Shown: positions 6,936 through 16,151 of the stretch, piece after piece
Layout of the letters: every line of letters begins with the position of its first letter
Position numbering within the stretch: position 1 is the first letter of the stretch
Source of the DNA: CALAED01 sp937891035
GTDB taxonomy: Bacteria; Actinomycetota; Actinomycetes; Streptosporangiales; Streptosporangiaceae
Assembly: GCA_035642125.1 (NCBI GenBank)
Contig: DASQSZ010000451.1
Coordinates: 1 to 26,554 of the forward strand
Reading direction: 5' to 3'
Length of the DNA stretch: 26,554 bases
Notes under the pieces: model-generated
Told to the model about the DNA's origin: nothing
Database searches by the model: none
Seen by the model: the letters and a program-made list of their open reading frames with translations, nothing else
Position numbers and translations under genes: made by a program

Positions 6936-7649
6936 TTGACCGCAACCGGCTTGATCGACACTACGGAGATGTACCTCCGTACGATCTTCGAGCTCGAAGA
7001 AGAGGGCATCGTCCCGCTTCGGGCGCGCATCGCCGAGCGGCTTTCCCAGAGCGGTCCGACGGTGAGCCAGACGGTGGCCCGGATGGAGCGTGACGGGCTG
7101 CTGCACGTCGAGGGCGATCGTCACCTGGAGCTGACCGACTCCGGACGCTCCCTCGCGACCCGCGTGATGCGCAAGCACCGCCTCGCCGAATGCCTCCTCG
7201 TCAACGTCATCGGCATGCCGTGGGAAGAGGTCCACATCGAGGCCTGCCGATGGGAGCACGTGATGTCGGAGGAGGTCGAGCGCCGCCTCGTCACGCTGCT
7301 AGAAAACCCGACCCTGTGCCCGCACGGCAACCCGATCCCGGGCCTGGCCGAGCTCGGCGTGGAGCGGAGCCCGGCCGCCGCTGACGCTTCGCCCGCCGAA
7401 CCGCTCGTCACCATGATGGACGTCGCCACCCCCGCCGGCGTGCGCGTCGTCGTGAGCAGGATCAGCGAGCAAGTGCAAAGCGACAGTGCGCTGATGCTTA
7501 AACTCAAGCAAATCGGGATACAACCGGGACACGAGGTGACGCTCGCTATCGGCGACGACGGCGTGCGAGTAACGGGTGACGACTCTGGCGGAGGTACCGC
7601 TGACTTGCCGCGCGATATCGCCGCTCACGTCTTCGTGGTCAAGCGCTGA
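6936..7649 (+). CDS. ideR: Iron-dependent repressor, DtxR/IdeR family
   Basis: 237 residues. I chose TTG 6936 because GGAGG at 6926-6930 sits 5 bases before it and the product then begins like DtxR, with MTATGLIDTTEMYLRTI. ATG 6891 would add 15 residues and lacks a site. The N-terminal winged helix binds DNA (SGPTVSQTVARMERDGLL, 39-56). All metal ligands of DtxR are present with an offset of +2: M12, H81, E85, H100, C104, E107, H108. A C-terminal SH3-like domain follows (about 165-237). With Fe2+ bound, the family represses iron uptake and siderophore genes and activates storage genes. I saw no iron box (TTAGGTTAG-like) in the 81-bp gap it shares with udgX, so autoregulation is not supported here. 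Confidence 0.93.
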   Translation: MTATGLIDTTEMYLRTIFELEEEGIVPLRARIAERLSQSGPTVSQTVARMERDGLLHVEGDRHLELTDSGRSLATRVMRKHRLAECLLVNVIGMPWEEVHIEACRWEHVMSEEVERRLVTLLENPTLCPHGNPIPGLAELGVERSPAAADASPAEPLVTMMDVATPAGVRVVVSRISEQVQSDSALMLKLKQIGIQPGHEVTLAIGDDGVRVTGDDSGGGTADLPRDIAAHVFVVKR

Positions 7650-7754
7650 GCCTCTGGCTCCGGTGATCTGTACCGAAGATCTCCTCACCGCCGCGTCGTT
7701 TTCACGTATCCCCGGGAGCCGTTCGTCGTTCAATACGAGGGGACGGGAGGTGCG

Positions 7755-10049
7755 ATGAAACGTAGAGGGGAGGAGTCGCCCTTCGCGGCGCTGCTGCCGG
7801 CCGAGACCGTGCTCGGTCAGATGGAGATGGCGGTCATCGTCATCGACCGGTTCAGCAACATCCTCTACGGCAACGAATTCGCCCGTCAGTTGTTCGGGTT
7901 CGGCGAGGAGTACATCGGGCACTCCATCTTGTCCCTCGGCATCGCCGAAGAAGACCACGAGCAGGCCAGGGAGCTGGCCAGGCATGTCCTGCGCGGCGGT
8001 GTCTGGGAAGGCACCTTCTCCAATCTGCGTCGCGACGGCGGCACGGTCTACACCAGGGCGCACGCCGTCCCGCTGCGTCATCCGTCCGGCGCCGTCGACG
8101 GCATCGTGATCTTCGCGCGCGAGGCGCTGCGCAGCAACCAGCGCGAACAGGACCGCTACGGCCTGCTGGAGCGGATCGGCGAGCGGCTGGCCGGCTCGCT
8201 TGAGTTGGAGACGACGCTGCGCCGCGTGGCCGACACCCTCGTACCGCACTTCGCCGACCACGTTTTCATCGACCTGTTCAGCGGCGACAAGCTGATCCGC
8301 CAGGTCTCCAGGCACGCCGGCCGCTGGACGCCACCGCCCGGGACGTGGGCGGATGTCGGCGAGCCGATCTCCTACCCCTCACAACACTTTTGCGCGCGGG
8401 CGCTGCGGCGCCGCGACGCCGTCCTCGTCGAGAACCTGGCCGAGCACCGGTTCGCCGCGCCCTCCGAGGCGGGGATGCGACTCAGCGACGACATGGGCAT
8501 CACCTCGGTGATCTCCGCCCCGCTGCTGGCCCGCGGTGAGCTACTCGGTGTCATGAGCCTGGCGCTGTCCAACCTCACCAAGCGAGTCGATCCGCACTAT
8601 GACGGGTTTGACCGCGACCTCGTTGGCGCCATCGCGAGCCGCGTCGCGATCTCCATCGACAACGCGATGCTGTTCGAGGAAGAGCGCGAGACCGCGCTCG
8701 CGTTTCAAAAGCATCTGCTGCCCGGCGACCGGCCGCCCCGCCTCGACGGGCTGCGCATCGCGTGGCGGTACGAGCCGGCGCGCCCGCTTGAGTCGCACGG
8801 TCACGGCATCCAGACCCAGGTCGGCGGCGACTGGTACGACGTCATCCCGCTGTCGGCCGGCCGGGTCGGCATCGTCATCGGCGACGTCGAGGGCAGGGGG
8901 GCCAGGGCCGCCGCGATCATGGGTCAGCTGCGCGCGGCGCTACGCGCGTTCGCTCAAGACGACAAGCCGCCCGCCGACATCTTGCGCAAGCTCGACGAGT
9001 GGGTCCGCACGATGGCCGCCCCCGAACGCTTCGGGTACGACGAGTTCGTCCCGCGCCCGCCGTTGGTGTCGTGCACCTACTTCATCTACGACGCGTGGTC
9101 GCGCACCCTGTCGTTCGCCAACGCCGGACACCACCCGCCGCTGGTTGTGGTCGACGGCCAGGTCGCGGAGATGCGGTTCAGCAGCCGGGGGGCGATGCTG
9201 GGCATTCGATCGCCCGGCGTGGGCGGCGACATCATCTTCGACGAAGAGACGTGTCAGCTCGCCCCGGGGACCACGCTCGTCCTCTACACCGACGGCCTGA
9301 TCGATCGCCGGCCCCGCGCCGACGGTGAGTACCACACCCGCGACCAGGCCAGGCACATGCTGCGCGACGCCGTATCCCAGGTCACCCGCGGCGACGTGGA
9401 GACCATCGCCAACGCGGTCTACCGGGCGGTGCCCGGAGACATCGACGACGACGCCGCGATCGTGGTCGTCCGTACGGCATCGGACGACCTGCAGATGGAA
9501 GAGCGGAAGTTCCCCGCCGAGCCGATCATGGTGTCGGAGGCGCGGCGGCTGGCCGCGGAGACCTTCGCCGCCTGGGGCATGCTCGATGAGCAGGCCGACC
9601 TGGCCTGCCTGCTGGTCTCCGAGGTCGTCACCAACGTCGTCCTGCACACCTCGCCCGTGCCCGCGCCGCGCCGTGAACTGGTGCCGTTCGCCCCGTTCGC
9701 CGCGCCCATCCCCGACCTGTTCGACGCGCCGCCCGCTCCGCCCCACGACGACGGCCTGTCGGTGGTTCCTGAGCTGCGATCGGTGGGCCCTGAGCTGCGC
9801 CGGCGGCAGCGCGGCGACAAGGAGTTCCGGCTGCGGCTGCGGCGCGGCGCCGCCTCGATTTGGGTCGAGGTCTTCGACAGCGATTTGCGGCTGCCCAGGA
9901 TCCGCAGCGCCGGCGCGACCGATGAGGGCGGCCGCGGCCTCTACCTCGTCGACCAACTCGCCGCCCGCTGGGGCTCGCGCCCCACCCCAGACGGTAAGTC
10001 CGTCTGGTTCGAGCTCCCCCTCGGGCCGCGGGCCGCCGGCCATGAATGA
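7755..10049 (+). CDS. PAS-GAF-PP2C (SpoIIE-type) phosphatase with C-terminal HATPase/anti-sigma kinase-like domain
   Basis: 764 residues; ATG 7755 with GGGAGG at 7745-7750. PAS domain at about 18-125, GAF at 135-305, PP2C/SpoIIE phosphatase at 315-575 and a GHKL ATPase of the RsbW/SpoIIAB type at 585-760. Metal-binding aspartates are visible in GGDWYD (358-362), GDVEGRG (376-382), LYTDGL (510-515) and DDDAAIV (564-570). The ATPase N-box is SEVVTNVVLHT (622-632) and the G2-like segment is EGGRGLYLVDQL (724-735). Such proteins control partner-switch cascades by dephosphorylating an anti-sigma-factor antagonist and phosphorylating it again. A Pro-rich insert of about 55 residues (633-690) interrupts the ATPase domain. 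No antagonist or sigma gene is adjacent, so the partner is encoded elsewhere. It runs toward the alcohol dehydrogenase gene with a 39-bp gap. Confidence 0.9.
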   Translation: MKRRGEESPFAALLPAETVLGQMEMAVIVIDRFSNILYGNEFARQLFGFGEEYIGHSILSLGIAEEDHEQARELARHVLRGGVWEGTFSNLRRDGGTVYTRAHAVPLRHPSGAVDGIVIFAREALRSNQREQDRYGLLERIGERLAGSLELETTLRRVADTLVPHFADHVFIDLFSGDKLIRQVSRHAGRWTPPPGTWADVGEPISYPSQHFCARALRRRDAVLVENLAEHRFAAPSEAGMRLSDDMGITSVISAPLLARGELLGVMSLALSNLTKRVDPHYDGFDRDLVGAIASRVAISIDNAMLFEEERETALAFQKHLLPGDRPPRLDGLRIAWRYEPARPLESHGHGIQTQVGGDWYDVIPLSAGRVGIVIGDVEGRGARAAAIMGQLRAALRAFAQDDKPPADILRKLDEWVRTMAAPERFGYDEFVPRPPLVSCTYFIYDAWSRTLSFANAGHHPPLVVVDGQVAEMRFSSRGAMLGIRSPGVGGDIIFDEETCQLAPGTTLVLYTDGLIDRRPRADGEYHTRDQARHMLRDAVSQVTRGDVETIANAVYRAVPGDIDDDAAIVVVRTASDDLQMEERKFPAEPIMVSEARRLAAETFAAWGMLDEQADLACLLVSEVVTNVVLHTSPVPAPRRELVPFAPFAAPIPDLFDAPPAPPHDDGLSVVPELRSVGPELRRRQRGDKEFRLRLRRGAASIWVEVFDSDLRLPRIRSAGATDEGGRGLYLVDQLAARWGSRPTPDGKSVWFELPLGPRAAGHE

Positions 10050-10088
10050 TCGCGTGCGCGTCCGCCCGGTGGCCCAAGCCAAGGCGGG

Positions 10089-11090
10089 CTAAGACCCCGG
10101 GATCAGCACCGCCGCGCCGCGCACCCGGCCGTCGGCGAGGTCGGCCAGCGCGCGGTCGGCCGCGCCGAGATCGTACGCGGTGGTGGTGACCGCGAGCTTG
10201 AGCCGTCCGGCGAGCCGCAGGAACTCCTCTCCGTCGGCCCTGGTGTTGGCCGTCACCGATCTGATCTCGCGCTCCTGGAACAGGTGACGTTCGTAGTCGA
10301 TGGCCGGTATGTCGGACAGATAGATCCCGGCGATCGCGAGCACGCCGCCGCGATCGAGCTGGGCGAGCGCGACCGGCACAAGACCACCCGCCGGCGCGAA
10401 GACGATCGCCGAATGGAGCGGCTCGGGAGCCGGGTCGACGGAGTCGGCGGCGGATGCGGCTCCCAGGGCGAGGGCCAGCTCGCGGGCCGCCGCCCCTCGG
10501 GTGAAGACGTGCACCTCGGCGCCTTCGGCGATGGCGATCTGCGCGGCCAGATGGGCCGAGCCGCCGAACCCCCAGATGCCGAGCCGCCCGCCCGGCGGCA
10601 GCGCGGCTCGGCGCAGCGCACGGTAGCCGATGATCCCGGCACACAGCAGCGGCGCGACCTCGGCGTCGGTCAGCCGGGCCGGGAGGTCGTAGACGTAGGC
10701 GTCGGGCGCCACCGTGTATTCGGCGTAGCCGCCGTGCGCGTCCCAGCCGGTGTAGCGCGAGGACGGGCAGAGGTTCTCGGCGCCGCGGCGGCAGTAGGCG
10801 CACGACCCGCAGGTTGCGCGCAGCCAGGCCACGCCGACCCGGTCACCCGGAACGTGCCGGCAATCGGGCCCGGCCGCCTCGACGAGGCCGACGATCTCGT
10901 GGCCGGGCGTCACATCGGGCCGGTGCGGCGGCAGGTCGCCCTCGGCGATGTGCAGGTCGGTACGGCACACACCGCAGGCGAGTACGCGCAATAGCAGCTC
11001 GCCCGGCCCCGGCTCGGGCACGGCCCGCTCGACGAGCGCGAGCGGGCGCGTCGGCATCGGCCCCGGGGTGCGCACCGCCCATGCCTTCAT
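10089..11090 (-). CDS. Zinc-dependent alcohol dehydrogenase (MDR superfamily)
   Basis: 333 residues. NAD(P)-dependent oxidation of an alcohol or reduction of an aldehyde. Catalytic zinc ligands are C42 (GVCRTD), H64 with E65 (GHE) and C150. The structural zinc site is C94, C97, C100 and C108. The nucleotide fold contains GIWGFGGSAH (171-180). The closest type I recognise is the single-domain-arrangement bacterial AdhA group rather than class III or quinone reductases. The ATG at 11088-11090 has no clear ribosome binding site. The gene begins 16 bases after the stop of the methyltransferase gene on the same strand, so translation may depend on that gene. The substrate cannot be read from the sequence. 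Confidence 0.88.
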   Translation of the reverse strand: MKAWAVRTPGPMPTRPLALVERAVPEPGPGELLLRVLACGVCRTDLHIAEGDLPPHRPDVTPGHEIVGLVEAAGPDCRHVPGDRVGVAWLRATCGSCAYCRRGAENLCPSSRYTGWDAHGGYAEYTVAPDAYVYDLPARLTDAEVAPLLCAGIIGYRALRRAALPPGGRLGIWGFGGSAHLAAQIAIAEGAEVHVFTRGAAARELALALGAASAADSVDPAPEPLHSAIVFAPAGGLVPVALAQLDRGGVLAIAGIYLSDIPAIDYERHLFQEREIRSVTANTRADGEEFLRLAGRLKLAVTTTAYDLGAADRALADLADGRVRGAAVLIPGS

Positions 11091-11106
11091 GCCCCAACCG
11101 TAGGGG

Positions 11107-11877
11107 TCAGGTGGGGACGGCGGCGATGTGGGCCCAGGACTGGCTGAACCAGAGCTCGCCGCCGATCAGACGCGGGCGGACGCCGGTGCGCGGCCCGCCG
11201 TCGATCTCGGCGAACATGGCGGCGCGGATCTGGTCGGCGCCGGCCTCGTCGCAGCCGGCGAGCCACGGCTCGGCGGGCCGCTCGACGACGAAGACGTCGA
11301 GCCGGCGGATCCGGGCGCCGGCGGCGGTCAGCAGGCCGGTCAGCCCGGACAGGGCCGGTGTGCCGGCGTGCGCCGGGTCGCGCAGCCGTTCCAGCCGGTC
11401 CCGGGCGGCGCTCGCCGCGTTCGTCCGGACCCGGCCGGCGATGATCAAGCGACCGTCCGGCCGGCAGACCCGCAGCATCTCGCGTACGGAGCCCAGCGGA
11501 TCGGCCAGGCTGTACAGCGCGAGCTGGGCGGTGACCAGCGTGAACACGCGGTCCTTGTAGGGGAGGGCGAGCGTGGAGGCATGGACGGCGTCGGCTCCGG
11601 CGCCGGGGGACGCGGCCAAAACCGTGGGCAGCATGTGCGGCGCGGTGTCCGGCGCCGCGCGGCGGCCGGGGTGGCGGGGTTCCGGCCGGGGCCCGGCGTC
11701 TACCGAGGCCACGTGCCGCAGGTGGGTACGCAGCGCCGCCGCGACCGGGCCGTCGCCGTAGGCGACGTCAAGGGCCACATCGTCGGCGCCGGGCTGGGCG
11801 AACTCGAGCAGCCTGCCCAGATGGGCGGTGCCGGCATGGTGCCCCGCGTGCGGCGTCGTACTGTTCCCAGGCCCCAC
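11107..11877 (-). CDS. SAM-dependent methyltransferase (class I, methyltransf_11-like)
   Basis: 256 residues from GTG 11877, chosen because GGGAG at 11884-11888 lies 6 bases before it. An ATG at 11913 would add 12 residues but lacks such a site. Motif I reads ALDVAYGDGPVA (35-46), where the first glycine of the usual D.GxGxG is Ala; D60 is in the place of the acidic residue that binds the SAM ribose. The later parts LYSLADPLGSVREMLRVCRPDGRLIIAG (121-148) match the post-motif region of UbiE/type-11 enzymes. A Pro/Arg-rich insert (63-95) is unusual for the family. It precedes the alcohol dehydrogenase by 16 bp, which suggests one transcript. Target unknown. Confidence 0.72.
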   Translation of the reverse strand: MGPGNSTTPHAGHHAGTAHLGRLLEFAQPGADDVALDVAYGDGPVAAALRTHLRHVASVDAGPRPEPRHPGRRAAPDTAPHMLPTVLAASPGAGADAVHASTLALPYKDRVFTLVTAQLALYSLADPLGSVREMLRVCRPDGRLIIAGRVRTNAASAARDRLERLRDPAHAGTPALSGLTGLLTAAGARIRRLDVFVVERPAEPWLAGCDEAGADQIRAAMFAEIDGGPRTGVRPRLIGGELWFSQSWAHIAAVPT

Positions 11878-11957
11878 GTATGTCTCCCTCGCTGACGGCG
11901 AAGTCGGCACCATTTGGGACGCCGGTGAACGGCAAAAAGTTCGGAAATTTTATGGCA

Positions 11958-12113
11958 TTAACGATTTTGTCCCCACAAGGCAAGGACGACCAGCGCGAAC
12001 ACCACAAAGACTCCGAAGTACGTGGGGACCCCCAGCCGCAGCCGGCGGCCCAATCGTCGCAGCACGTAGGCGCACAGCAGTGCCAGCAGCACCAACGTGA
12101 TGATCCCCGACAT
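11958..12113 (-). CDS. Small membrane protein, 51 residues, two predicted helices
   Basis: A short frame read from ATG 12111-12113 to TAA 11958-11960. The minus-strand sequence just upstream has GAGGTG 5 bases before the ATG. The product has a hydrophobic helix at 4-18 (IITLVLLALLCAYVL), a basic turn RRLGRRLR (19-26) and a second helix at 30-48 (PTYFGVFVVFALVVLALW), ending GQNR. The basic turn predicts both ends outside and the loop in the cytoplasm. Third-position bases are mostly G/C, as in the neighbours. It lies upstream of the methyltransferase on the same strand and may share its transcript. Function not recognised. Confidence 0.6.
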   Translation of the reverse strand: MSGIITLVLLALLCAYVLRRLGRRLRLGVPTYFGVFVVFALVVLALWGQNR

Positions 12114-12181
12114 GTGGACACCTCGTTCAGGATGGCTTGCTCAGCAGCCTACGTGGGCGGGGGTTGCGGCAAAACACCGCG

Positions 12182-12191
12182 CTTCGCGAAG
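12182..12191. promoter_or_regulatory. Perfect 10-bp palindrome in the upstream region of the formaldehyde dehydrogenase gene
   Basis: CTTCGCGAAG is self-complementary and sits 127 bases before the ATG at 12318, between the divergent small membrane protein gene and the dehydrogenase. It could be an operator for either direction. The rest of the 204-bp gap is AT-richer but contains no promoter that I can place with confidence. Confidence 0.2.
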
Positions 12192-12317
12192 TTTTCGCAC
12201 GCTCCCGCCGGGGCAGGCGAAGATCGTGCGCCCAATTTTGCCCTTTGTATCCAGGGCTCCACCTATTAGTCCAGATTTTGCAGACGATCACCAGCATGAC
12301 GAAGTGGAGGAACAGCC

Positions 12318-13529
12318 ATGGCGGATACGAACCGAGGAGTCGTCTACCTGGGTCCGGGAAATGTCGAGGTCCAGGACCTGTCGTACCCGGGCTTCGAGCT
12401 GCCCGACCAGAACGACCGCGAGCTTCAGCACGGAGCGATCCTCAAGGTTGTCGCGACGAACATCTGTGGCTCCGACCAGCACATGGTGCGCGGCCGGACC
12501 ACCGCACCCTCCGGGCTCACGCTCGGCCACGAGATCACCGGCGAGGTCGTGGAGCTTGGCAGGGACGTGGAGTTCCTCAAGGAGGGGGACATCGTCAGCG
12601 TTCCGTTCAATATCGCGTGCGGCCGCTGCCGCAACTGTAAGGAACGCAACACGGGTGTCTGCGAGAACGTCAACCCGGCTCGGGCGGGCGCCGCGTACGG
12701 CTATGTCGACATGGGCGGCTGGCGCGGTGGCCAGGCAAGGTACATCACCGTGCCGTACGCCGACTTCAACGCGTTGAAGATCCCCGGCGACCGGGACAAG
12801 GTCATGGCCAAGATCAAGGACTTGGCCATGCTCTCCGACATCTTCCCGACCGGATACCACGGCGCCGTGACGGCCGGGGTCACCACCGGCTCGACCGTGT
12901 ACGTGGCCGGCGCCGGGCCGGTCGGCCTGGCCTGCGCCACGTCCTGCCATCTCTTGGGCGCGGCCGTGGTGATCGTGGGGGACATGAACAAGGATCGGCT
13001 CGCTCAGGCCGAAAGCTTTGGCTGCGAGACCATCGATCTGTCCCAGCACGACAACCTCGGGGAGCAGATCGAGCAGATTCTCGGCATCCCCGAGGTCGAC
13101 GCGGCCGTCGACTGCGTGGGGTTCGAGGCGCGCGGTCACGGTGCGGGCAGTGAGCACGAGCAGCCGGCCACGGTGCTGAACTCGTTGATGGAGCTCACTC
13201 GGGCGGCGGGCAAGCTGGGTATTCCGGGCCTGTACGTCACCGGTGACCCGGGCGGCGTGGACGAGAACGCGAAGGTCGGCCAGCTCGGCATCCGCATCGG
13301 CCTCGGCTGGGCGAAGTCGCACGTTTTGACCACCGGCCAGTGCCCGGTCATGAAGTACAACCGGCAGCTCATGATGGCGATCATGCACGACAAGGTGGAG
13401 ATCGCGCGCAACGTGAACGCCACCGTGATCCCGCTCGATAGCGCTCCCGAGGGCTACGAGGAGTTCGACAAGGGAGCGGCCAGGAAGTACATCCTCGACC
13501 CGCACGGCATGGTGGCCGCGGCCGGCTGA
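12318..13529 (+). CDS. fdhA: Glutathione-independent formaldehyde dehydrogenase (zinc, NAD-dependent)
   Basis: 403 residues; ATG 12318 with GGAGG at 12306-12310. The family, typified by Pseudomonas putida PFDH, oxidises formaldehyde to formate without added glutathione and keeps NAD tightly bound. The catalytic zinc set fits that enzyme: C50 (NICGSDQH), H71 (GHEITGE) and D174 (LSDIFPTGYHGA), where most MDR enzymes have a Cys. The structural zinc site is C101, C104, C107 and C115. The Rossmann motif is AGAGPVGLA (197-205). The long insert regions after 230 and the total length match the family rather than ordinary alcohol dehydrogenases. It appears monocistronic, ending at a strong hairpin. 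Likely role: detoxifying formaldehyde or other short aldehydes. Confidence 0.92.
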   Translation: MADTNRGVVYLGPGNVEVQDLSYPGFELPDQNDRELQHGAILKVVATNICGSDQHMVRGRTTAPSGLTLGHEITGEVVELGRDVEFLKEGDIVSVPFNIACGRCRNCKERNTGVCENVNPARAGAAYGYVDMGGWRGGQARYITVPYADFNALKIPGDRDKVMAKIKDLAMLSDIFPTGYHGAVTAGVTTGSTVYVAGAGPVGLACATSCHLLGAAVVIVGDMNKDRLAQAESFGCETIDLSQHDNLGEQIEQILGIPEVDAAVDCVGFEARGHGAGSEHEQPATVLNSLMELTRAAGKLGIPGLYVTGDPGGVDENAKVGQLGIRIGLGWAKSHVLTTGQCPVMKYNRQLMMAIMHDKVEIARNVNATVIPLDSAPEGYEEFDKGAARKYILDPHGMVAAAG

Positions 13530-13541
13530 GGCGAGCCGAAA

Positions 13542-13595
13542 CGATCGCCGAGCGAGCCGAGCGACGTCCTTTGGGGGCGGCTTGTTCGGCGATCG
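13542..13595 (+). terminator. Long stem-loop after fdhA (probable terminator)
   Basis: Bases 13542-13559 pair with 13578-13595 to give an 18-bp stem with only two G-T wobbles and an 18-base loop. The outer arms CGATCGCCGA and TCGGCGATCG are exact complements. It begins 12 bases after the fdhA stop. No T-run follows, as is common for actinobacterial terminators. From the hairpin to 13883 there is no gene that I can support, only the hexamer repeat and the thiolase leader. Confidence 0.65.
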
Positions 13596-13674
13596 CCCAT
13601 GAAAGGCGTGAGAACGCTGGTTGCGGTGACCCCGCACCGAACCCAACGTCCGGGCGGCTGTGCTACCCGATCTT

Positions 13675-13719
<45 letters not shown>

Positions 13720-13830
13720 TACGGTGGTTCCTGCGACGCCACAACCAGAACGGTCACCGCCAACTCGGCACGGGTGGTCATCACCCTCGCAAGCCAGGTG
13801 TCCGGACGCGGGCGAGTATCCTGGGCTCCG

Positions 13831-13863
13831 AACCGAATCTCGCTCGGTTTCCTGAGGGAAACC
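13831..13863 (+). promoter_or_regulatory. Two mutually exclusive hairpins in the thiolase leader
   Basis: AACCGA (13831-13836) can pair with TCGGTT (13844-13849), and GGTTTCC (13846-13852) can pair with GGAAACC (13857-13863). The two stems share bases 13846-13849, so only one can form. A TANNNT hexamer, TATCCT, at 13817-13822 would start a transcript just before them, and the ribosome binding site follows at 13875. This arrangement resembles a small attenuator, but no U-run or conserved RNA class is recognised. Confidence 0.3.
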
Positions 13864-13883
13864 CTACGGAGACTGGAGGCGTC

Positions 13884-15029
<1,146 letters not shown>

Positions 15030-15039
15030 CGGGGCCACA

Positions 15040-15843
15040 ATGGGCGGCATGGACGAGACGATCGCCTATGCCGTCACCGATCACGTCGCCCGGATCACGC
15101 TCAACCGGCCGGAGGCGCGCAACGCGCTCAACGATCAGATGACCGAGGAGCTGCTCGGGGCGTTCGACCGAGCGACGGCCGACTCTGACGTGCGGGTGAT
15201 CGTCCTCACCGGAGCCGGCGACAAGGCGTTCTGCGCCGGGGCCGATCTCGGCGGCCTCGGCGCGCAACTGCGCGAACGGCCCGACGGCGGCGGCCGTGAG
15301 CCGATCAGGGACAGCGCGCCGTACCGGCTCTTCACCGCTATGCCAAGGCTCGAAAAGCCGATCATCGCGCGGCTGGCCGGGCACGCGATCGCGGGCGGGC
15401 TCGGCCTGGCCGTCGCCTGCGACCTGGTGATCGCCGCGGATGACGTCAAGCTGGGCACGCCCGAAGTCAACGTCGGCCTGTGGCCCATGATGATCATGGC
15501 GATCATCAACCGGAACGTGCCGCCCAAGCAGGCGTTCAAGCTCTACTACACGGGCCGGCACGTCAGCGCGCGGGAGGCCGTCGAGATGGGCCTGATCACC
15601 GAGGCGGTGCCGCGCGACCGGCTGGACGCGCGGGTCGACGAGCTGGCCGCGAGCATCGCCGCCAAGAGCCCGATCGGCCTGCGCATGGGGCGCGAGGCGT
15701 TCTTCGCCGTCGACGGCCTGGCCTTCGACGACCAGATCGCCTATCTCCTCGACCGGCTGCGGGCACTGGCCGGCACCGATGACGCCGTCGAAGGCGTCAC
15801 GGCGTTCCTGGAAAAGCGGGAGCCCCGCTTCACCGGCCGCTGA
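15040..15843 (+). CDS. Enoyl-CoA hydratase/isomerase (crotonase) family protein
   Basis: 267 residues from ATG 15040, 10 bases after the thiolase stop; ATG 15049 is an alternative start. The crotonase fold is shown by ITLNRPEARNALN (19-31), the oxyanion-hole segments FCAGADLGG (64-72) and AIAGGLGLAVACD (116-128) and the end DDAVEGVTAFLEKREP.F. The first catalytic glutamate of true hydratases (E144 in rat mitochondrial enzyme) is Gly122 here, while the second (E164) is kept as E142 in GTPEVNVG. This points to a crotonase relative with one acid/base residue, such as an isomerase or a hydratase with altered chemistry. It shares an operon with the thiolase, so its substrate is probably an acyl-CoA in the same degradative route. 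Confidence 0.87.
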   Translation: MGGMDETIAYAVTDHVARITLNRPEARNALNDQMTEELLGAFDRATADSDVRVIVLTGAGDKAFCAGADLGGLGAQLRERPDGGGREPIRDSAPYRLFTAMPRLEKPIIARLAGHAIAGGLGLAVACDLVIAADDVKLGTPEVNVGLWPMMIMAIINRNVPPKQAFKLYYTGRHVSAREAVEMGLITEAVPRDRLDARVDELAASIAAKSPIGLRMGREAFFAVDGLAFDDQIAYLLDRLRALAGTDDAVEGVTAFLEKREPRFTGR

Positions 15844-15868
15844 GCGTCAGGGGTCGTACCGGTCGCAC

Positions 15869-16108
15869 TTGAAGACGTCGCTGCCCGGCCGCGATGAGGA
15901 GCGGGCCGAAGACGACCGCCCGTTCGTGCGCGAGCGCGTGACGGGCAGCTTCACCCGCCAGGTGTACCTGTCCGAGCACCTCGACCCCGACAAGATCGAG
16001 GCCGACTACGCCAACGGCGTGCTGTCCGTGCGCATCCCGGTACTCGAGTCGGCGAAGCCGCGCAAGATCTCGATCCGCCGGGCGGACAAGAAGGCGCTCA
16101 AGGCCTGA
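15869..16108 (+). pseudogene. Truncated small heat-shock protein (Hsp20/alpha-crystallin) remnant
   Basis: 79 codons from a TTG at 15869 to TGA. The C-terminal half of an Hsp20 is clear: DRPFVRERVTGSFTRQVYLS, then EHLDPDKIEADYANGVLSVRIP and AKPRKISI. Upstream only SLPGRD remains of the usual start of the crystallin domain, joined directly to EERAEDDRPF. About 20-25 residues of the first strands and the entire N-terminal region are therefore missing. No ribosome binding site precedes the TTG. The fragment follows the crotonase gene by 25 bp and precedes an HspR-like regulator, the usual partner of such a chaperone. I judge it non-functional, or at best a short peptide. Confidence 0.72.
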
Positions 16109-16151
16109 CCGATCCCGTCGGCTCCACGCTCGACCTTGACCGCGGCTGTCG

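Noticed and set aside
7650..7754. Terminator between dtxR and the phosphatase gene
   Set aside because: Only a 5-bp GATCT/AGATC pairing is found, too weak to call.
10042..10092. 16-codon frame between the phosphatase and the dehydrogenase
   Set aside because: Too short, overlaps the end of the phosphatase gene and the convergent gene's stop, with no ribosome binding site of its own.
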